From Candidatus Gastranaerophilales bacterium (lineage in GTDB: Bacteria; Cyanobacteriota; Vampirovibrionia; Gastranaerophilales; Gastranaerophilaceae): a DNA stretch of 64,000 nucleotides. Under the pieces are notes generated by a model that saw nothing but the letters and a program-made list of their open reading frames with translations, was not told the DNA's origin and did not search any database. Position numbers and translations under genes: made by a program. Each line of letters begins with the position of its first letter. Position 1 is the first letter of the stretch. Shown here one piece after another: positions 1 to 9,123 of this stretch. The stretch is taken from the NCBI GenBank assembly GCA_910587055.1, contig CAJUKY010000004.1:1-64000 (forward strand). Direction: 5' to 3'.

Positions 1-39
1 AAAAAACGTGTGGATGAAAGAGAGATTATTACTCCATGA
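1..39 (+). CDS. C-terminal end of an upstream gene (partial)
   Basis: An open frame from the window edge encodes the last 12 residues (ending REIITP) of a protein and stops at TGA 37-39. The stop overlaps the start of the aminotransferase in an ATGA arrangement, which usually means translational coupling in one operon. In many bacteria an Lrp/AsnC regulator precedes such an aminotransferase, but too little is visible to assign the fragment. Confidence 0.5.
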   Translation, partial: KKRVDEREIITP

Positions 40-1208
40 CAAAACCCTTATCACAGAAAGTTTTAGACATTAAACCGTCAGGAATAAGAAAATTTTTTGA
101 TATAGTATCTGAGATGAAAGATGCTATATCACTGGGTGTCGGCGAACCTGATTTTGATACTCCATGGCATATAAGAGATGAAGGGATATATGCCCTTGAA
201 AAAGGAAGAACTTTTTATACTTCAAATGCAGGTCTGAAAGAACTTAGAGAAGAAATCTCAAAAAAAGTACAAAGGGTTCAGGGTGCTGAATATGATCCGA
301 TGTCTGAAATTATTGTGACAGTAGGAGGTTCTGAAGCCATTGATATAGGTTTAAGGGCAATGGTAAACCCCGGGGATGAAGTTATAATTCCTGCTCCGTC
401 TTATGTTTCGTATGAACCCTGTACTGTTTTAGCCGGTGCAAAACCTGTAATTATAAACCTCAAAGGTGAAAATGAATTCAGATTAAAACCTGAAGAATTA
501 CAAAATGCAATAACCCCGAAAACCAAAGCGCTGATTTTGCCCTACCCGAATAACCCCACAGGCGCTATTATGGAAAAAAGCGACCTTGAAAAAATCGCAA
601 AAATTATCATAGATAATGATTTATATGTGCTTTCTGATGAAATTTATTCAGCCTTAACTTATAAAGAAAAGCATGTTTCTATCGTAAGCCTTGACGGGAT
701 GAGAGAAAGAACCCTTTTAATAGACGGTTTTTCAAAAGCATATGCTATGACAGGCTGGAGATTAGGTTATGCCTGCGCTCCGAAAGAATTAATCAAACAG
801 ATGGTGAAAATACACCAGTTTGCAATAATGTGTGCACCTACAACAAGCCAGTATGCCGCAGTTTCAGCCCTTAGAAACGGCGATAAGGACGTTGAAACCA
901 TGGTTAGAGCCTATAATCACCGCCGCAGATTTTTAATGGATTCATTTAAAAAGATGGGCTTAGAGTGTTTTGAACCCTACGGTGCATTCTATGTTTTCCC
1001 GTGTATTAAGGAATTTGGGATGACAAGTGAAGAATTTGCAACAAGATTTCTTGAGGAAGAGCGCGTAGCTGCAATTCCCGGGAATGCCTTCGGTGATTCG
1101 GGGGAAGGATATTTAAGAATTTCTTATGCATATTCAATAGACAGCCTCAAAATTGCGATGGAAAGGCTTCAGCACTTTATTGAAAGATTGAGAAAAGAAA
1201 AAAAATAG
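36..1208 (+). CDS. PLP-dependent class I/II aminotransferase
   Basis: A full-length (390 aa) fold-type I aminotransferase of the aspartate/aromatic aminotransferase group, a cytosolic enzyme moving an amino group from an amino acid to a 2-oxoacid. The PLP-binding lysine is K234 in DGFSKAYAMTGWR. The substrate/PLP signature PYPNNPTGA (about residues 168-176) and SDEIYSALTY (about 199-208) are intact, and a C-terminal arginine in YLRISYA is the likely carboxylate-binding residue. The start overlaps the preceding stop as ATGA. The family is well supported; the substrate is not resolved, and a PatA- or AspC-like role is the most likely. Confidence 0.9.
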   Translation: MTKPLSQKVLDIKPSGIRKFFDIVSEMKDAISLGVGEPDFDTPWHIRDEGIYALEKGRTFYTSNAGLKELREEISKKVQRVQGAEYDPMSEIIVTVGGSEAIDIGLRAMVNPGDEVIIPAPSYVSYEPCTVLAGAKPVIINLKGENEFRLKPEELQNAITPKTKALILPYPNNPTGAIMEKSDLEKIAKIIIDNDLYVLSDEIYSALTYKEKHVSIVSLDGMRERTLLIDGFSKAYAMTGWRLGYACAPKELIKQMVKIHQFAIMCAPTTSQYAAVSALRNGDKDVETMVRAYNHRRRFLMDSFKKMGLECFEPYGAFYVFPCIKEFGMTSEEFATRFLEEERVAAIPGNAFGDSGEGYLRISYAYSIDSLKIAMERLQHFIERLRKEKK

Positions 1209-1218
1209 TATCTTATTA

Positions 1219-1252
1219 AAAATCCTTCCTATGTTTTAAAAGGGAGGATTTT
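1219..1252. terminator. Hairpin terminator between convergent genes
   Basis: A 12-base inverted repeat with one G.T pair (AAAATCCTTCCT at 1219-1230 and AGGGAGGATTTT at 1241-1252, 10-base loop) starts 11 bases after the aminotransferase stop. It lies 30 bases from the end of the minus-strand EF-hand gene. The arms carry A/T tails on both strands, so it may terminate transcription in both directions. Confidence 0.65.
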
Positions 1253-1282
1253 AAATAATAATAAATAATTTGCGAGTGGATG

Positions 1283-2224
1283 CTATGCCGCTTTTTCAAG
1301 CTCTTCAAGGCCTTTTAGAACTGCTTTTGCGGCTCTTTCAACACTCAGGTCGGTGTCCTCTATTTTCTCCATTATATTATCTAAATATTTTGCAATTTGT
1401 GTATCTGATAATTCGGGATAATTGTTTCTAAGATATTTTTCTGCTTCTTTTTCTGTTTCATAGGTATTATCTTTATCTTTTGTCTTAGTTTCAGATTTGA
1501 TTTCAGTTTCGGTTTCCTTGTTATCTGCTGTTTTATTTGTATTATTATCAAGTTGTTCTTGAAGAGCTTGTGCCCGTTTTTCAATCATTTTTTGCTGCTC
1601 TTCAATTTGCGTCTGCAATTGAGCCAGAAGCTCGTCTATTTTATTTTGCATATTATTCTGCATATCTTGAATGCCGCCTGCTGAAGCCCCGCCCCCGCTT
1701 GCTGAAATATCGGAAACCACTCCTGACAGTAGCTCGTTCATAAATAATTCTTCGGTTTCAAGTGCTCCGTTTCCGTTTGCATCTGCTATTTTTATCTCAC
1801 CGCCGTTAGCATCTTTAAAGGTATATACTGCAATCGCGCCGTTTGTGGCATTTTTATTATTAGCGTACTTTCCGCCTTTTTTGTTATCAACGATATATGA
1901 TGTATTAACATATTGTACATCTACCTGTATACCGGCTTTTTTTGCTGCACCAACAATATCGCCCGATTGCATAACACTTTTGCTGCCGTATAATCCTGCA
2001 AGCTGTGCCTGCAGGTCGTAATCTGCCTGACAATCAAAACTGGATGCAATTTCTTGTTTTAATGATTCACTCAAAGCACCGGTATAATCGGCAAAATTTG
2101 CTTCAGCACTGCCGAGGCCTGTTGTTTTAATTCCTCTTGAATTAAGAGATGTTATCCATTCGTTATAGTTGCCGCCTTGTACTGAACCTACCATGTTTTT
2201 GCTCCGAAAATTAGTTTTATACAT
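1283..2224 (-). CDS. EF-hand and coiled-coil protein of unknown function
   Basis: A 313 aa protein with no family I recognise. Residues 148-159 form a canonical EF-hand calcium loop (D148, N150, N152, G153, L155, E159, as in DANGNGALETEE). Residues 185-225 are a Gln/Glu-rich amphipathic coiled coil, followed by a charged Lys/Glu/Thr linker to about 255 and a helical C-terminal region. A Gly/Ser-rich stretch (173-184) separates the EF-hand from the coil. There is no signal peptide or membrane segment. The N-terminus (MYKTNFRSKN) resembles the N-terminal motif of other proteins here. No Shine-Dalgarno precedes the start, so the mRNA may have a very short leader. Structural or surface-associated roles are possible but not shown. 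Confidence 0.6.
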   Translation of the reverse strand: MYKTNFRSKNMVGSVQGGNYNEWITSLNSRGIKTTGLGSAEANFADYTGALSESLKQEIASSFDCQADYDLQAQLAGLYGSKSVMQSGDIVGAAKKAGIQVDVQYVNTSYIVDNKKGGKYANNKNATNGAIAVYTFKDANGGEIKIADANGNGALETEELFMNELLSGVVSDISASGGGASAGGIQDMQNNMQNKIDELLAQLQTQIEEQQKMIEKRAQALQEQLDNNTNKTADNKETETEIKSETKTKDKDNTYETEKEAEKYLRNNYPELSDTQIAKYLDNIMEKIEDTDLSVERAAKAVLKGLEELEKAA

Positions 2225-2338
2225 ATATAAAGTATATATTTAATATGTAATTGCCCTGCATGTTAAAAATGTTACATTTTCTTAATAATCATTCTTTTAA
2301 ATGGTTAAAAGGGCAGAAAATTAGCATATTATAAAGTT
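2225..2338. promoter_or_regulatory. Divergent intergenic region with leaderless-type promoter
   Basis: The 114 bases separate the EF-hand gene (minus) from the radical SAM gene (plus). A -10-like TATTAT at 2327-2332 lies only 6 bases before the ATG at 2339, and no ribosome binding site is present. A leaderless transcript is therefore plausible for the radical SAM gene. No clear -35 element was seen. Confidence 0.3.
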
Positions 2339-4150
2339 ATGAAGACTTTGCTTTTATTTCCCCCTCAATGGACACCAATAGCTCCGCATTTTGCCCTGCC
2401 TTCTTTGCTCGGGCAATTAAAGGCAAACGGATATGATTCGGAGGTTATGGATTTAAATATTAATTTTTATAATAAAATCCTAAATCCTGATTTTGTAAAA
2501 AATTCAATCCTGAAAGCTGTTGATAACAATCAAAATGTATTAAATGAAATTGCACGGTATATAAAAGAAGGTAAAGATTTCAGCGAATATCCGCTTAAAA
2601 TCCGGAATAAAATTGTAAAGTATACTAAAGTAAAAGAATATATTACAAAAAAGCAGTCTGCGCTTGCAAATTTTCCCGATATGGCACAAGAAGCGCTTGA
2701 TATTATTAAAGGAGAAAACTTTTATAACCCTGAAATTTTAATCAAATCAATAAATATTATAGATACGGTGCTTGAGATGGTGTCACTGCCTTATTTTCCT
2801 TCTAAAATAAGCCTTGATAATTATACAAACCCGTTTTTTAAATTAAACTTTGAAAATATAAAATATTTTGTTTTTGATGAAGATACAAATATTTTTATTG
2901 AATATTATAAAACTGTTCTGGATGATATAAAATCTAAAAACCCTGATTATATAGGAATTTCCATTAATTCATCATCTCAGGTTATTCCGGGGCTTACGTT
3001 AGCAAATATGCTGAAAAATAAATTAAACGCGCATATTAATATCGGCGGAAATTTCTTTGGCAGGGTAAAAGAAGCCATAGTGCAAAACCCTGAATTTTTT
3101 GACCTTTTCTGTGACACCGTTCTTGTAGAAGAAGGGGAAAGACCCGTTGTGGAGCTTGCAAAGTATGTAAACGGCGAAATTAAAATTGAAGAGGTTTCAA
3201 ATTTAATCTATAAAAAAGACGGCAAAATTTTTATTAATGAAACAAAAAAACCCTTAAAGCTTGATGAAATGGCAATCGTATCGCTTGACGGGTATGATTT
3301 TAAAAAATATTTTGCGCCCGAAGTTATTCTTCCTTTCCAATCATCGCGCGGCTGTTACTGGGGAAAATGCAGCTTCTGCGATCAGGATTTCGGGCAGAAT
3401 TTTAACGTAAAAAATGCCGATAAACTAACTGATGAATTTATAAAATTAAAAGAAGAATACGGAATAAAATTTTTTGAATTTATTGATGAGTCGGTGGGTC
3501 CTTCTTATTTATCTGAACTTGCGGATAAGATTAAAGCGAAAAACATTGATATAAACTACTTTTTTGATGCGAGACTTGAGAGCACATTTACAAAAGAATT
3601 GCTTCAAAAAGCATACAATAGCGGTCTAAGGATGGTTTTATGGGGCCTTGAATCAGGTTCTGATTCTGTTATGAAACTTATAAATAAAGGCATAGATATT
3701 GATAAAAGGCTTGAAATATTAAAAAATTCAAGTGATTCAGGGGTATGGAATTTTGCATTTATATTCTTCGGTTTTCCGACGGAAACCGTTGAAGATGCCA
3801 AAAAAACAATTAAATTAATCTGCGAAAATAAAAATGTAATTCATTCATACGGCAGAAGCGTTTTTACAATGGGGAAGCATACAAAACTGAAAGACGAACC
3901 TGAAAAATACGGTATTACTGCAGTTTATCCGGCACAGGATGAATTTTCACCGACATATACCTTTGATTGTACGGGAATGACAAAAGAAGAATTAAATTCA
4001 ATTTTAAAAGAATGTACACAAACCTGTAATGCCGCGTATAACAATCCTTTGTGGATGTTTTTAAGATACCGTGAATATTTGTTTTTATATCTTGCAAAAT
4101 ACGGTAAAGATCGGGTATATAACTATAAGCTTGATTTTAATAAAATGTAA
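2339..4150 (+). CDS. B12-binding-type radical SAM protein
   Basis: A 603 aa protein. The N-terminus (MKTLLLFPPQWTPIAPHFALP) and the region around residues 200-280 resemble the Rossmann-like B12-binding domain of this superfamily, although no DxHxxG cobalamin-ligand motif is visible. The radical SAM core starts near residue 335. Its cluster motif is C339-x4-C344-x2-C347 (CYWGKCSFC), one residue longer than the classical CX3CX2C. The downstream pattern (FFEFIDESVG, WGLESGSDSVMKLINKGI, FIFFGFPTETVEDA) is typical of the family. It probably performs radical chemistry or methyl transfer on a lipid, cofactor or peptide; the substrate cannot be named. A 108 aa coiled-coil gene follows after 13 bases. 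Confidence 0.8.
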   Translation: MKTLLLFPPQWTPIAPHFALPSLLGQLKANGYDSEVMDLNINFYNKILNPDFVKNSILKAVDNNQNVLNEIARYIKEGKDFSEYPLKIRNKIVKYTKVKEYITKKQSALANFPDMAQEALDIIKGENFYNPEILIKSINIIDTVLEMVSLPYFPSKISLDNYTNPFFKLNFENIKYFVFDEDTNIFIEYYKTVLDDIKSKNPDYIGISINSSSQVIPGLTLANMLKNKLNAHINIGGNFFGRVKEAIVQNPEFFDLFCDTVLVEEGERPVVELAKYVNGEIKIEEVSNLIYKKDGKIFINETKKPLKLDEMAIVSLDGYDFKKYFAPEVILPFQSSRGCYWGKCSFCDQDFGQNFNVKNADKLTDEFIKLKEEYGIKFFEFIDESVGPSYLSELADKIKAKNIDINYFFDARLESTFTKELLQKAYNSGLRMVLWGLESGSDSVMKLINKGIDIDKRLEILKNSSDSGVWNFAFIFFGFPTETVEDAKKTIKLICENKNVIHSYGRSVFTMGKHTKLKDEPEKYGITAVYPAQDEFSPTYTFDCTGMTKEELNSILKECTQTCNAAYNNPLWMFLRYREYLFLYLAKYGKDRVYNYKLDFNKM

Positions 4151-4163
4151 AAAGGAATAATTA

Positions 4164-4490
4164 ATGGAATTTGATGATTTTTCAAATGAACGGGATAATA
4201 CAACAAAAATTTTAAATGAACGCGAAAAAATTAAAAACCAGATGGAGCGTAAGCTCAGACAATTGAAATTTTCGGATAATGAAATTGATGAAGTTCTTGA
4301 TATAATTGAGATGGCGGAAGCAAAAATTGAAAAAGCCAAGGTATCATTAAACGGTACAAATATAAATACGGATGATCCCACCCCTAAAATGAAAATGGCG
4401 CTTGATGAAATTAAGCTGCTGCAAACACAAATGGCACTTGATATAAGGATAAAAATTAACGAAATTTTGTCTTATAAAAACTCCAGATAA
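4164..4490 (+). CDS. Small charged coiled-coil protein, unknown
   Basis: A 108 aa protein, highly charged and almost entirely predicted helix. It has an N-terminal coil (about residues 8-55) rich in Glu, Lys and Arg and a second helix near 75-105, with no signal peptide. An AGGAA ribosome binding site precedes the ATG. It lies 13 bases after the radical SAM gene and 10 bases before hepT, so it is probably cotranscribed. I do not recognise the family. Confidence 0.55.
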   Translation: MEFDDFSNERDNTTKILNEREKIKNQMERKLRQLKFSDNEIDEVLDIIEMAEAKIEKAKVSLNGTNINTDDPTPKMKMALDEIKLLQTQMALDIRIKINEILSYKNSR

Positions 4491-4500
4491 GGAATAAATT

Positions 4501-4917
4501 ATGAGTAATATTAATACAGAATATTTGCAAAAATGTCTTGAAACACTTAAAAAATCATATTTAATGATAAAAAATACAGATGAAGGCACCATTGATTACG
4601 AAATGTATAGAAATTCGCTGGTTAAGGGTTTTGAAATGACGCTTGAGCAATCCGGAAAGCTTTTAAGAAAAAAATTAATTCCTTATTTTGCAACCAGAAG
4701 AGCTTCTGACGCACTATCTTTTAAAGATTTGTTCAGATATGCTCTAAAACATTCTCTGCTGGATGAGAATGCAGTGCAGCGCTGGTTTAAATACCGTGAT
4801 AACCGCAATAATACAGCGCATGATTATGGCAGGTCTTTTGCTGAAGAAACACTTTCTTTAATTGATGATTTTATTATAGATGTAACAGAATTAAAAAGAG
4901 TTATAGATAATGAATAA
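4501..4917 (+). CDS. hepT: HepT-like HEPN toxin
   Basis: A 138 aa all-helical protein of the nucleotidyltransferase substrate-binding (HI0074-like HEPN) family. It carries R102-x4-H107-x-Y109 (RNNTAHDY), the RX4HXY motif of HepT ribonuclease toxins. In characterised HepT/MntA pairs this tyrosine is AMPylated by MntA to silence the RNase. The 3' end overlaps the next gene by 8 bases, as is usual for translationally coupled pairs. The motif and partner are seen in the sequence; RNase activity and AMPylation are inferred from the family. An adaptor role without toxicity remains possible. Confidence 0.8.
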   Translation: MSNINTEYLQKCLETLKKSYLMIKNTDEGTIDYEMYRNSLVKGFEMTLEQSGKLLRKKLIPYFATRRASDALSFKDLFRYALKHSLLDENAVQRWFKYRDNRNNTAHDYGRSFAEETLSLIDDFIIDVTELKRVIDNE

Positions 4918-5218
4918 TCTTTTCATAGAAGAAAAATATCTTAATGAATTGCAAAATATATTTAAAAGTTACTGTCCCTGTGCTGAAATCTGGGTTTATG
5001 GAAGCAGGCTTAACGGAGGCGCACATGCGGGAAGCGATTTGGATCTTGCTGTTAAAAATTTTAACAGCGAAAATTGCAATATATTTGATTTAAAACAAAT
5101 TTTAAATAATAGCAGCATTCCGTTTCTGATAGATATTTTTGAATTTGATAAATTGCCGTCAAATTTTCAAGATGAGATTAAAAAAAATCATGCAATAATT
5201 TTTCCTGTTGTAGATTAA
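4910..5218 (+). CDS. mntA: MntA-like minimal nucleotidyltransferase antitoxin
   Basis: A 102 aa minimal nucleotidyltransferase. The GS-x10-DxD motif is complete (G31-S32, then D43 and D45 in GSDLDLAV), and a third acidic residue lies at D75 (LIDIFEF). These bind metal and ATP in the MNT family. Proteins of this size paired with HEPN partners act as AMPylating antitoxins. It overlaps hepT by 8 bases and converges with the MATE gene over 4 bases at its stop codon. Confidence 0.8.
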   Translation: MNNLFIEEKYLNELQNIFKSYCPCAEIWVYGSRLNGGAHAGSDLDLAVKNFNSENCNIFDLKQILNNSSIPFLIDIFEFDKLPSNFQDEIKKNHAIIFPVVD

Positions 5219-6570
5219 TCCCCTGCTATTTTTGATTTTTTCCAGTACCCGAGTTTTAAATAAATCAGAGCAACCGTAACAGCGCAGATTGAGGCAAGGG
5301 GTGCCGCCATACCAAGGTTAAATAATGTTTTGCCGAAAATTCCCGTTATCAAAAATGCTAAAGGCACCCTGATTAATAACGTTGCAATCAGATTATTTAT
5401 CATAGAAAATGCTGTATGTCCGCAGCCGTTGAAAAACGCATTTAAACAGAAAGCAAAAGGCACAATTATTAAATCAAAACTGAAGGATTTAAGATAAGAT
5501 GCGCCTTCTTTTACAACATTTATATCTGATGAAAAAATTCTTATGGCGCTTTCAGGGTTTATTTGCTGCCATATTAAACATATAAGCCCGAATACAAAAG
5601 TATATCCAATTGCCGTATAAAGGGTGTATTTAGCGCGCAGCCGCTTTTTTGCGCCCATGTTTTGTGCTACAACAGGTGTAAGCGCCATTGCAAAAGAAAA
5701 TGCAGGCAGCATTGTAAAGCCGTTTAATCTGTTTGCCGTTCCGTATCCTGCGGAAGCATCAACACCCATTGAATTAGCAAGAGATAATAAAATAATAAAA
5801 GACATCTGCACCATAGAATCTTGAAAACTTAATGGCAGCCCGAGTTTAATTATATTTTTTATTTTATCGGTATAAAATTTTGCTTTTCTAAATCTAAATT
5901 CAAAAGAAAATTTATTCAGCCTTACATAAACTGCAAGTGAAACAGCACATATTCCCTGTGCTATAACCGTTGCTACCGCAGCCCCCTTAACCCCGAAGTT
6001 TAAACAGCCTATAAAAAATAAATCAAGAAGAATATTTGCTATGCACCCTATTGAAATGAAAATCATCGGAGCGTATGAGTTTCCCACCCCTCTTAAGATT
6101 GAAGAAAAAACATTGAATAAAAATATGAAAATTATTCCAAACGAACATATCAGCACATATTCTAAAGCCCCTTCATATGCTGCAGACGGTGTTTTTATCC
6201 AATTTATAATATCAGGTGCAAAATAATACATTAAAAATGAAACAATGATTGACATTGTAATAAAAAATATAAAAACAGTTCCTATAATCTTTTCTATTTC
6301 ATCTTTTTTGCCTGCACCGTACGCATGGCCTGTTAATACGGTGGTGCCTGTTGTAAGTCCTATTATAAAAGATATAACAATATGCATTACCTGAGCACCT
6401 ACGGCAACCGATGATATGGGAGAGCTTCCTTCCGTATAATGTCCGATAATTATCAAATCACATGCACCGTAAAGCGCCTGAAGAAAATTTGCAAAAATAA
6501 ATGGCAGTGCAAATAATATCAGGGTTTTTGAAATGCTTCCTTCGGTTAAATTCTGCTCGCTTTTGAACAT
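5215..6570 (-). CDS. MATE family multidrug/sodium antiporter
   Basis: A 451 aa polytopic inner-membrane protein with about 12 hydrophobic segments and the two-bundle layout of MATE exporters. It begins with the family-typical MFKSEQNLTEGSISKTLILF, and internal signatures include YGACDLIIIGHYT and SAGYGTANRLNGF. MATE proteins exchange H+ or Na+ for cationic compounds; the cargo here is unknown. Its last codons overlap mntA on the opposite strand. The length is normal and there are no disruptions. Confidence 0.85.
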   Translation of the reverse strand: MFKSEQNLTEGSISKTLILFALPFIFANFLQALYGACDLIIIGHYTEGSSPISSVAVGAQVMHIVISFIIGLTTGTTVLTGHAYGAGKKDEIEKIIGTVFIFFITMSIIVSFLMYYFAPDIINWIKTPSAAYEGALEYVLICSFGIIFIFLFNVFSSILRGVGNSYAPMIFISIGCIANILLDLFFIGCLNFGVKGAAVATVIAQGICAVSLAVYVRLNKFSFEFRFRKAKFYTDKIKNIIKLGLPLSFQDSMVQMSFIILLSLANSMGVDASAGYGTANRLNGFTMLPAFSFAMALTPVVAQNMGAKKRLRAKYTLYTAIGYTFVFGLICLIWQQINPESAIRIFSSDINVVKEGASYLKSFSFDLIIVPFAFCLNAFFNGCGHTAFSMINNLIATLLIRVPLAFLITGIFGKTLFNLGMAAPLASICAVTVALIYLKLGYWKKSKIAGD

Positions 6571-6624
6571 ATTAAAATGGTAAATTAAACAAATTTTTAT
6601 TGCTATATATCATAGGGACTAAAA

Positions 6625-8991
6625 TTATCCTACCCGTTTAAAATAAATTGTAGAAAATCTTCCTAAATTTACAGGTAATTTCATATTGCTATCATCAAGT
6701 CCCGTTCCTGCAAAAATTTCATCTTTATTCAGATATTTGCCTTTTCCGCCGTATTTTGCATAATCCGTATTTAATACTTCAATCCATCTGCCTTCAGGGA
6801 AGGGCATATAATATTTTTCACTAAAGGTATCAGGATAATTTTCATCTCCGAAATTTGTTACAACAAAAAATTCATTTCCGGATTCTTTATCCTTTGTATG
6901 CAGGCCTATTGCATTTTGATGTATGAAGCAGTCTTTTGAACCGTCTTTTTTCAATACAAGATTTCCTGTTGTAAGGGCGGGATTTTCCCTGTTTAATGTA
7001 TTCAAATCTCTGGTAAAATTATTATAATGATTCATTAAAGTCTTTGTTTTATCTGAATATTCAATACCGTCGAGTTTTGATGCCATAAGTGCAGGAATTC
7101 CCGGTTCATATCCTTTTTCGGTTTTAAGATAAGATTCATACGGTATACTCATATATTCTCTGAAAAATCTGAAAGGCGTAATATCAAGGCTTTCATCCCC
7201 CTGAAAAATCATTTTTGGCCCGGGGATGGCAAAAGTTAAAGCTTGAGCCATTCTAAACTGCGCTATACTTTTTTCATAATCTCTTAAAAGCTTATTGTAT
7301 GTAATATCTGAATACGGGCTTATATCGAGTTTCTTTAAAATATCCTCATAAAATTCATCCTGTTTTTTGTATTTATAAGAATCCAATTTTCCTTCGGATA
7401 ATAATTTAACAAGGGCTTCTGTTGTAAGCTGTGCTTTTTGTGCCGTAACAGTATTTAATGCCCTGTCAGAAGGTATTTTTTTTGTAAGTTCCTGAATTCT
7501 GTTTCTGTCTTCATCATTTAAAATTATATAAGAATTCATATTCAATTTTGGTACAAGATATTTAACAACAGATCTTGTTCCGTCATTGTTTCCCATTTCA
7601 TCATGGCTTGTAACGTATTTAACATTTTTTTGAGATTGATAGATGGCTTCTACCAAATCAGGAAGTCTCGCTTCATCCGGCCGGTTCTTATTATATGCGG
7701 AAATACTGTCATTCAGGCTGTGGTGGAAAGAAAAATCCCATTCGCTGTCATAGCCCAAGTTTCTTAACATCGGGTGATATGTTAAATTATTTCTGTTGAA
7801 TGCTTCTATTGTTTCATCAATCTTATCAATGAATTTGCAGTGTTCATCAATATTTGCCGTGCATATTTCATCATTATCAAGCGGATTAACAACGCGCTTA
7901 TCGTGAAGCTCATTATAATCTGTCCAATAATCTGATTTGTTCACGGCTACATTTTGTCTGCTGTCTTCCGCGATTAAAACTGCATCGGGGAAGTGATGGT
8001 TTATTTCTGCGGCAATTTCTTTCATTGTAAAATCAGATTCCATAAATTTGGTCATATCAAGCCTTAAGCCGTCGACCTTATAATTTTGAAGCCAGTTTAT
8101 GGCAGCGTTTACAATATAATCTCTTACGTATTTTGAATCTTTTCCTTCAAGATTAGGCGCTTTTCCAAAATCATTATTTCCTTTGATATAAGGTCCTGTT
8201 TTTTCAAGCTGTCCGCTATCCGGGCCGATATGATTTGGTACATAATCCATAATAACGTTAAGCCCGATTCTATGAGCTTCATCAATTAATTCTTTTAATT
8301 TATCGGGTCCGCCTCTGTGTTCGGGCGGTGCCATCTTATCTTCACCGTCATATCCCCAGTTCGGGCTGAAACAGTTTTCATTCGGCATCATTTGTATTGT
8401 GTTAAATCCGGCATCTTTTATGCTTTGCAGTTTTTCTTTGGCTGCCTCATATGTTCCGTCCTGAGTCAAGGTGTCAATCTGCATTTCATATATAATTGCA
8501 TTTTTAATCCCTAACTGGCCATGTTTCGGGTTTTTTACAATTCTTCCCCTGTTTTTAAACCATTTTTCCTGATTTTGCCATTCAAATTCAGAATGGTCAT
8601 AAACAATTGAATACTTTAGAAAGTCTTCTTCCTTGCCGTTCCCCTGTCTTTTGGCATAAGGGTCTTTAACCTCTGCAGTTGTGCCGTCATTTTTTGTAAT
8701 AACGTAAGAATATTTATCTCCCGCAATAACGTCCGTTGCAGATAAGCTTTTATCTGTTTCGAAAATTCCTTCGCCTTTATTATTTAAAGAGTATATTTTA
8801 AATTTTTCAGGGTTATTTCTGTCATATATTTTAACATCAACGCCTTGTGCATCCGGAAACGTAAAAATTTTAAATGATACTTCTTTTGTATCAGGGTCTA
8901 CATTTGCACCCCAGCTCTGGTGCTCCTCCATTCTTCTTTTAAACGAAAGGCTGATTATATTTAAATAGGGATTTATAGCGGCAATTCTCAT
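6625..8991 (-). CDS. GH13 alpha-amylase family glucan enzyme
   Basis: A 788 aa multidomain glycoside hydrolase. An N-terminal beta-sandwich like CBM48 (about residues 30-115) precedes a GH13 barrel whose four conserved regions are visible: DYVPNH (249-254), GLRLDM with nucleophile D312, IAEDS with acid/base E342, and TSHDE with D464. The domain order suits a branching enzyme, debranching enzyme or maltooligosyltrehalose trehalohydrolase; I cannot choose among them, but the substrate is probably glycogen or a maltooligosaccharide. The ATG at 8991 has AAAGGA six bases upstream, which favours it over the adjacent TTG. There is no signal peptide, so it should be cytosolic. Its first 20 residues hold the NIISLSFKRR motif discussed in the findings. 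Confidence 0.85.
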   Translation of the reverse strand: MRIAAINPYLNIISLSFKRRMEEHQSWGANVDPDTKEVSFKIFTFPDAQGVDVKIYDRNNPEKFKIYSLNNKGEGIFETDKSLSATDVIAGDKYSYVITKNDGTTAEVKDPYAKRQGNGKEEDFLKYSIVYDHSEFEWQNQEKWFKNRGRIVKNPKHGQLGIKNAIIYEMQIDTLTQDGTYEAAKEKLQSIKDAGFNTIQMMPNENCFSPNWGYDGEDKMAPPEHRGGPDKLKELIDEAHRIGLNVIMDYVPNHIGPDSGQLEKTGPYIKGNNDFGKAPNLEGKDSKYVRDYIVNAAINWLQNYKVDGLRLDMTKFMESDFTMKEIAAEINHHFPDAVLIAEDSRQNVAVNKSDYWTDYNELHDKRVVNPLDNDEICTANIDEHCKFIDKIDETIEAFNRNNLTYHPMLRNLGYDSEWDFSFHHSLNDSISAYNKNRPDEARLPDLVEAIYQSQKNVKYVTSHDEMGNNDGTRSVVKYLVPKLNMNSYIILNDEDRNRIQELTKKIPSDRALNTVTAQKAQLTTEALVKLLSEGKLDSYKYKKQDEFYEDILKKLDISPYSDITYNKLLRDYEKSIAQFRMAQALTFAIPGPKMIFQGDESLDITPFRFFREYMSIPYESYLKTEKGYEPGIPALMASKLDGIEYSDKTKTLMNHYNNFTRDLNTLNRENPALTTGNLVLKKDGSKDCFIHQNAIGLHTKDKESGNEFFVVTNFGDENYPDTFSEKYYMPFPEGRWIEVLNTDYAKYGGKGKYLNKDEIFAGTGLDDSNMKLPVNLGRFSTIYFKRVG

Positions 8992-9123
8992 CAAATATCC
9001 TTTAAAAAGCCCCGATTTATCAACACAAGCTTGTATTAATTAAAATAATACTGCAAATACAAACCGCATAATAAAAAATTATGAACAGAGTATATAAAAA
9101 TTGTTACAATGAAATTTACAAAA

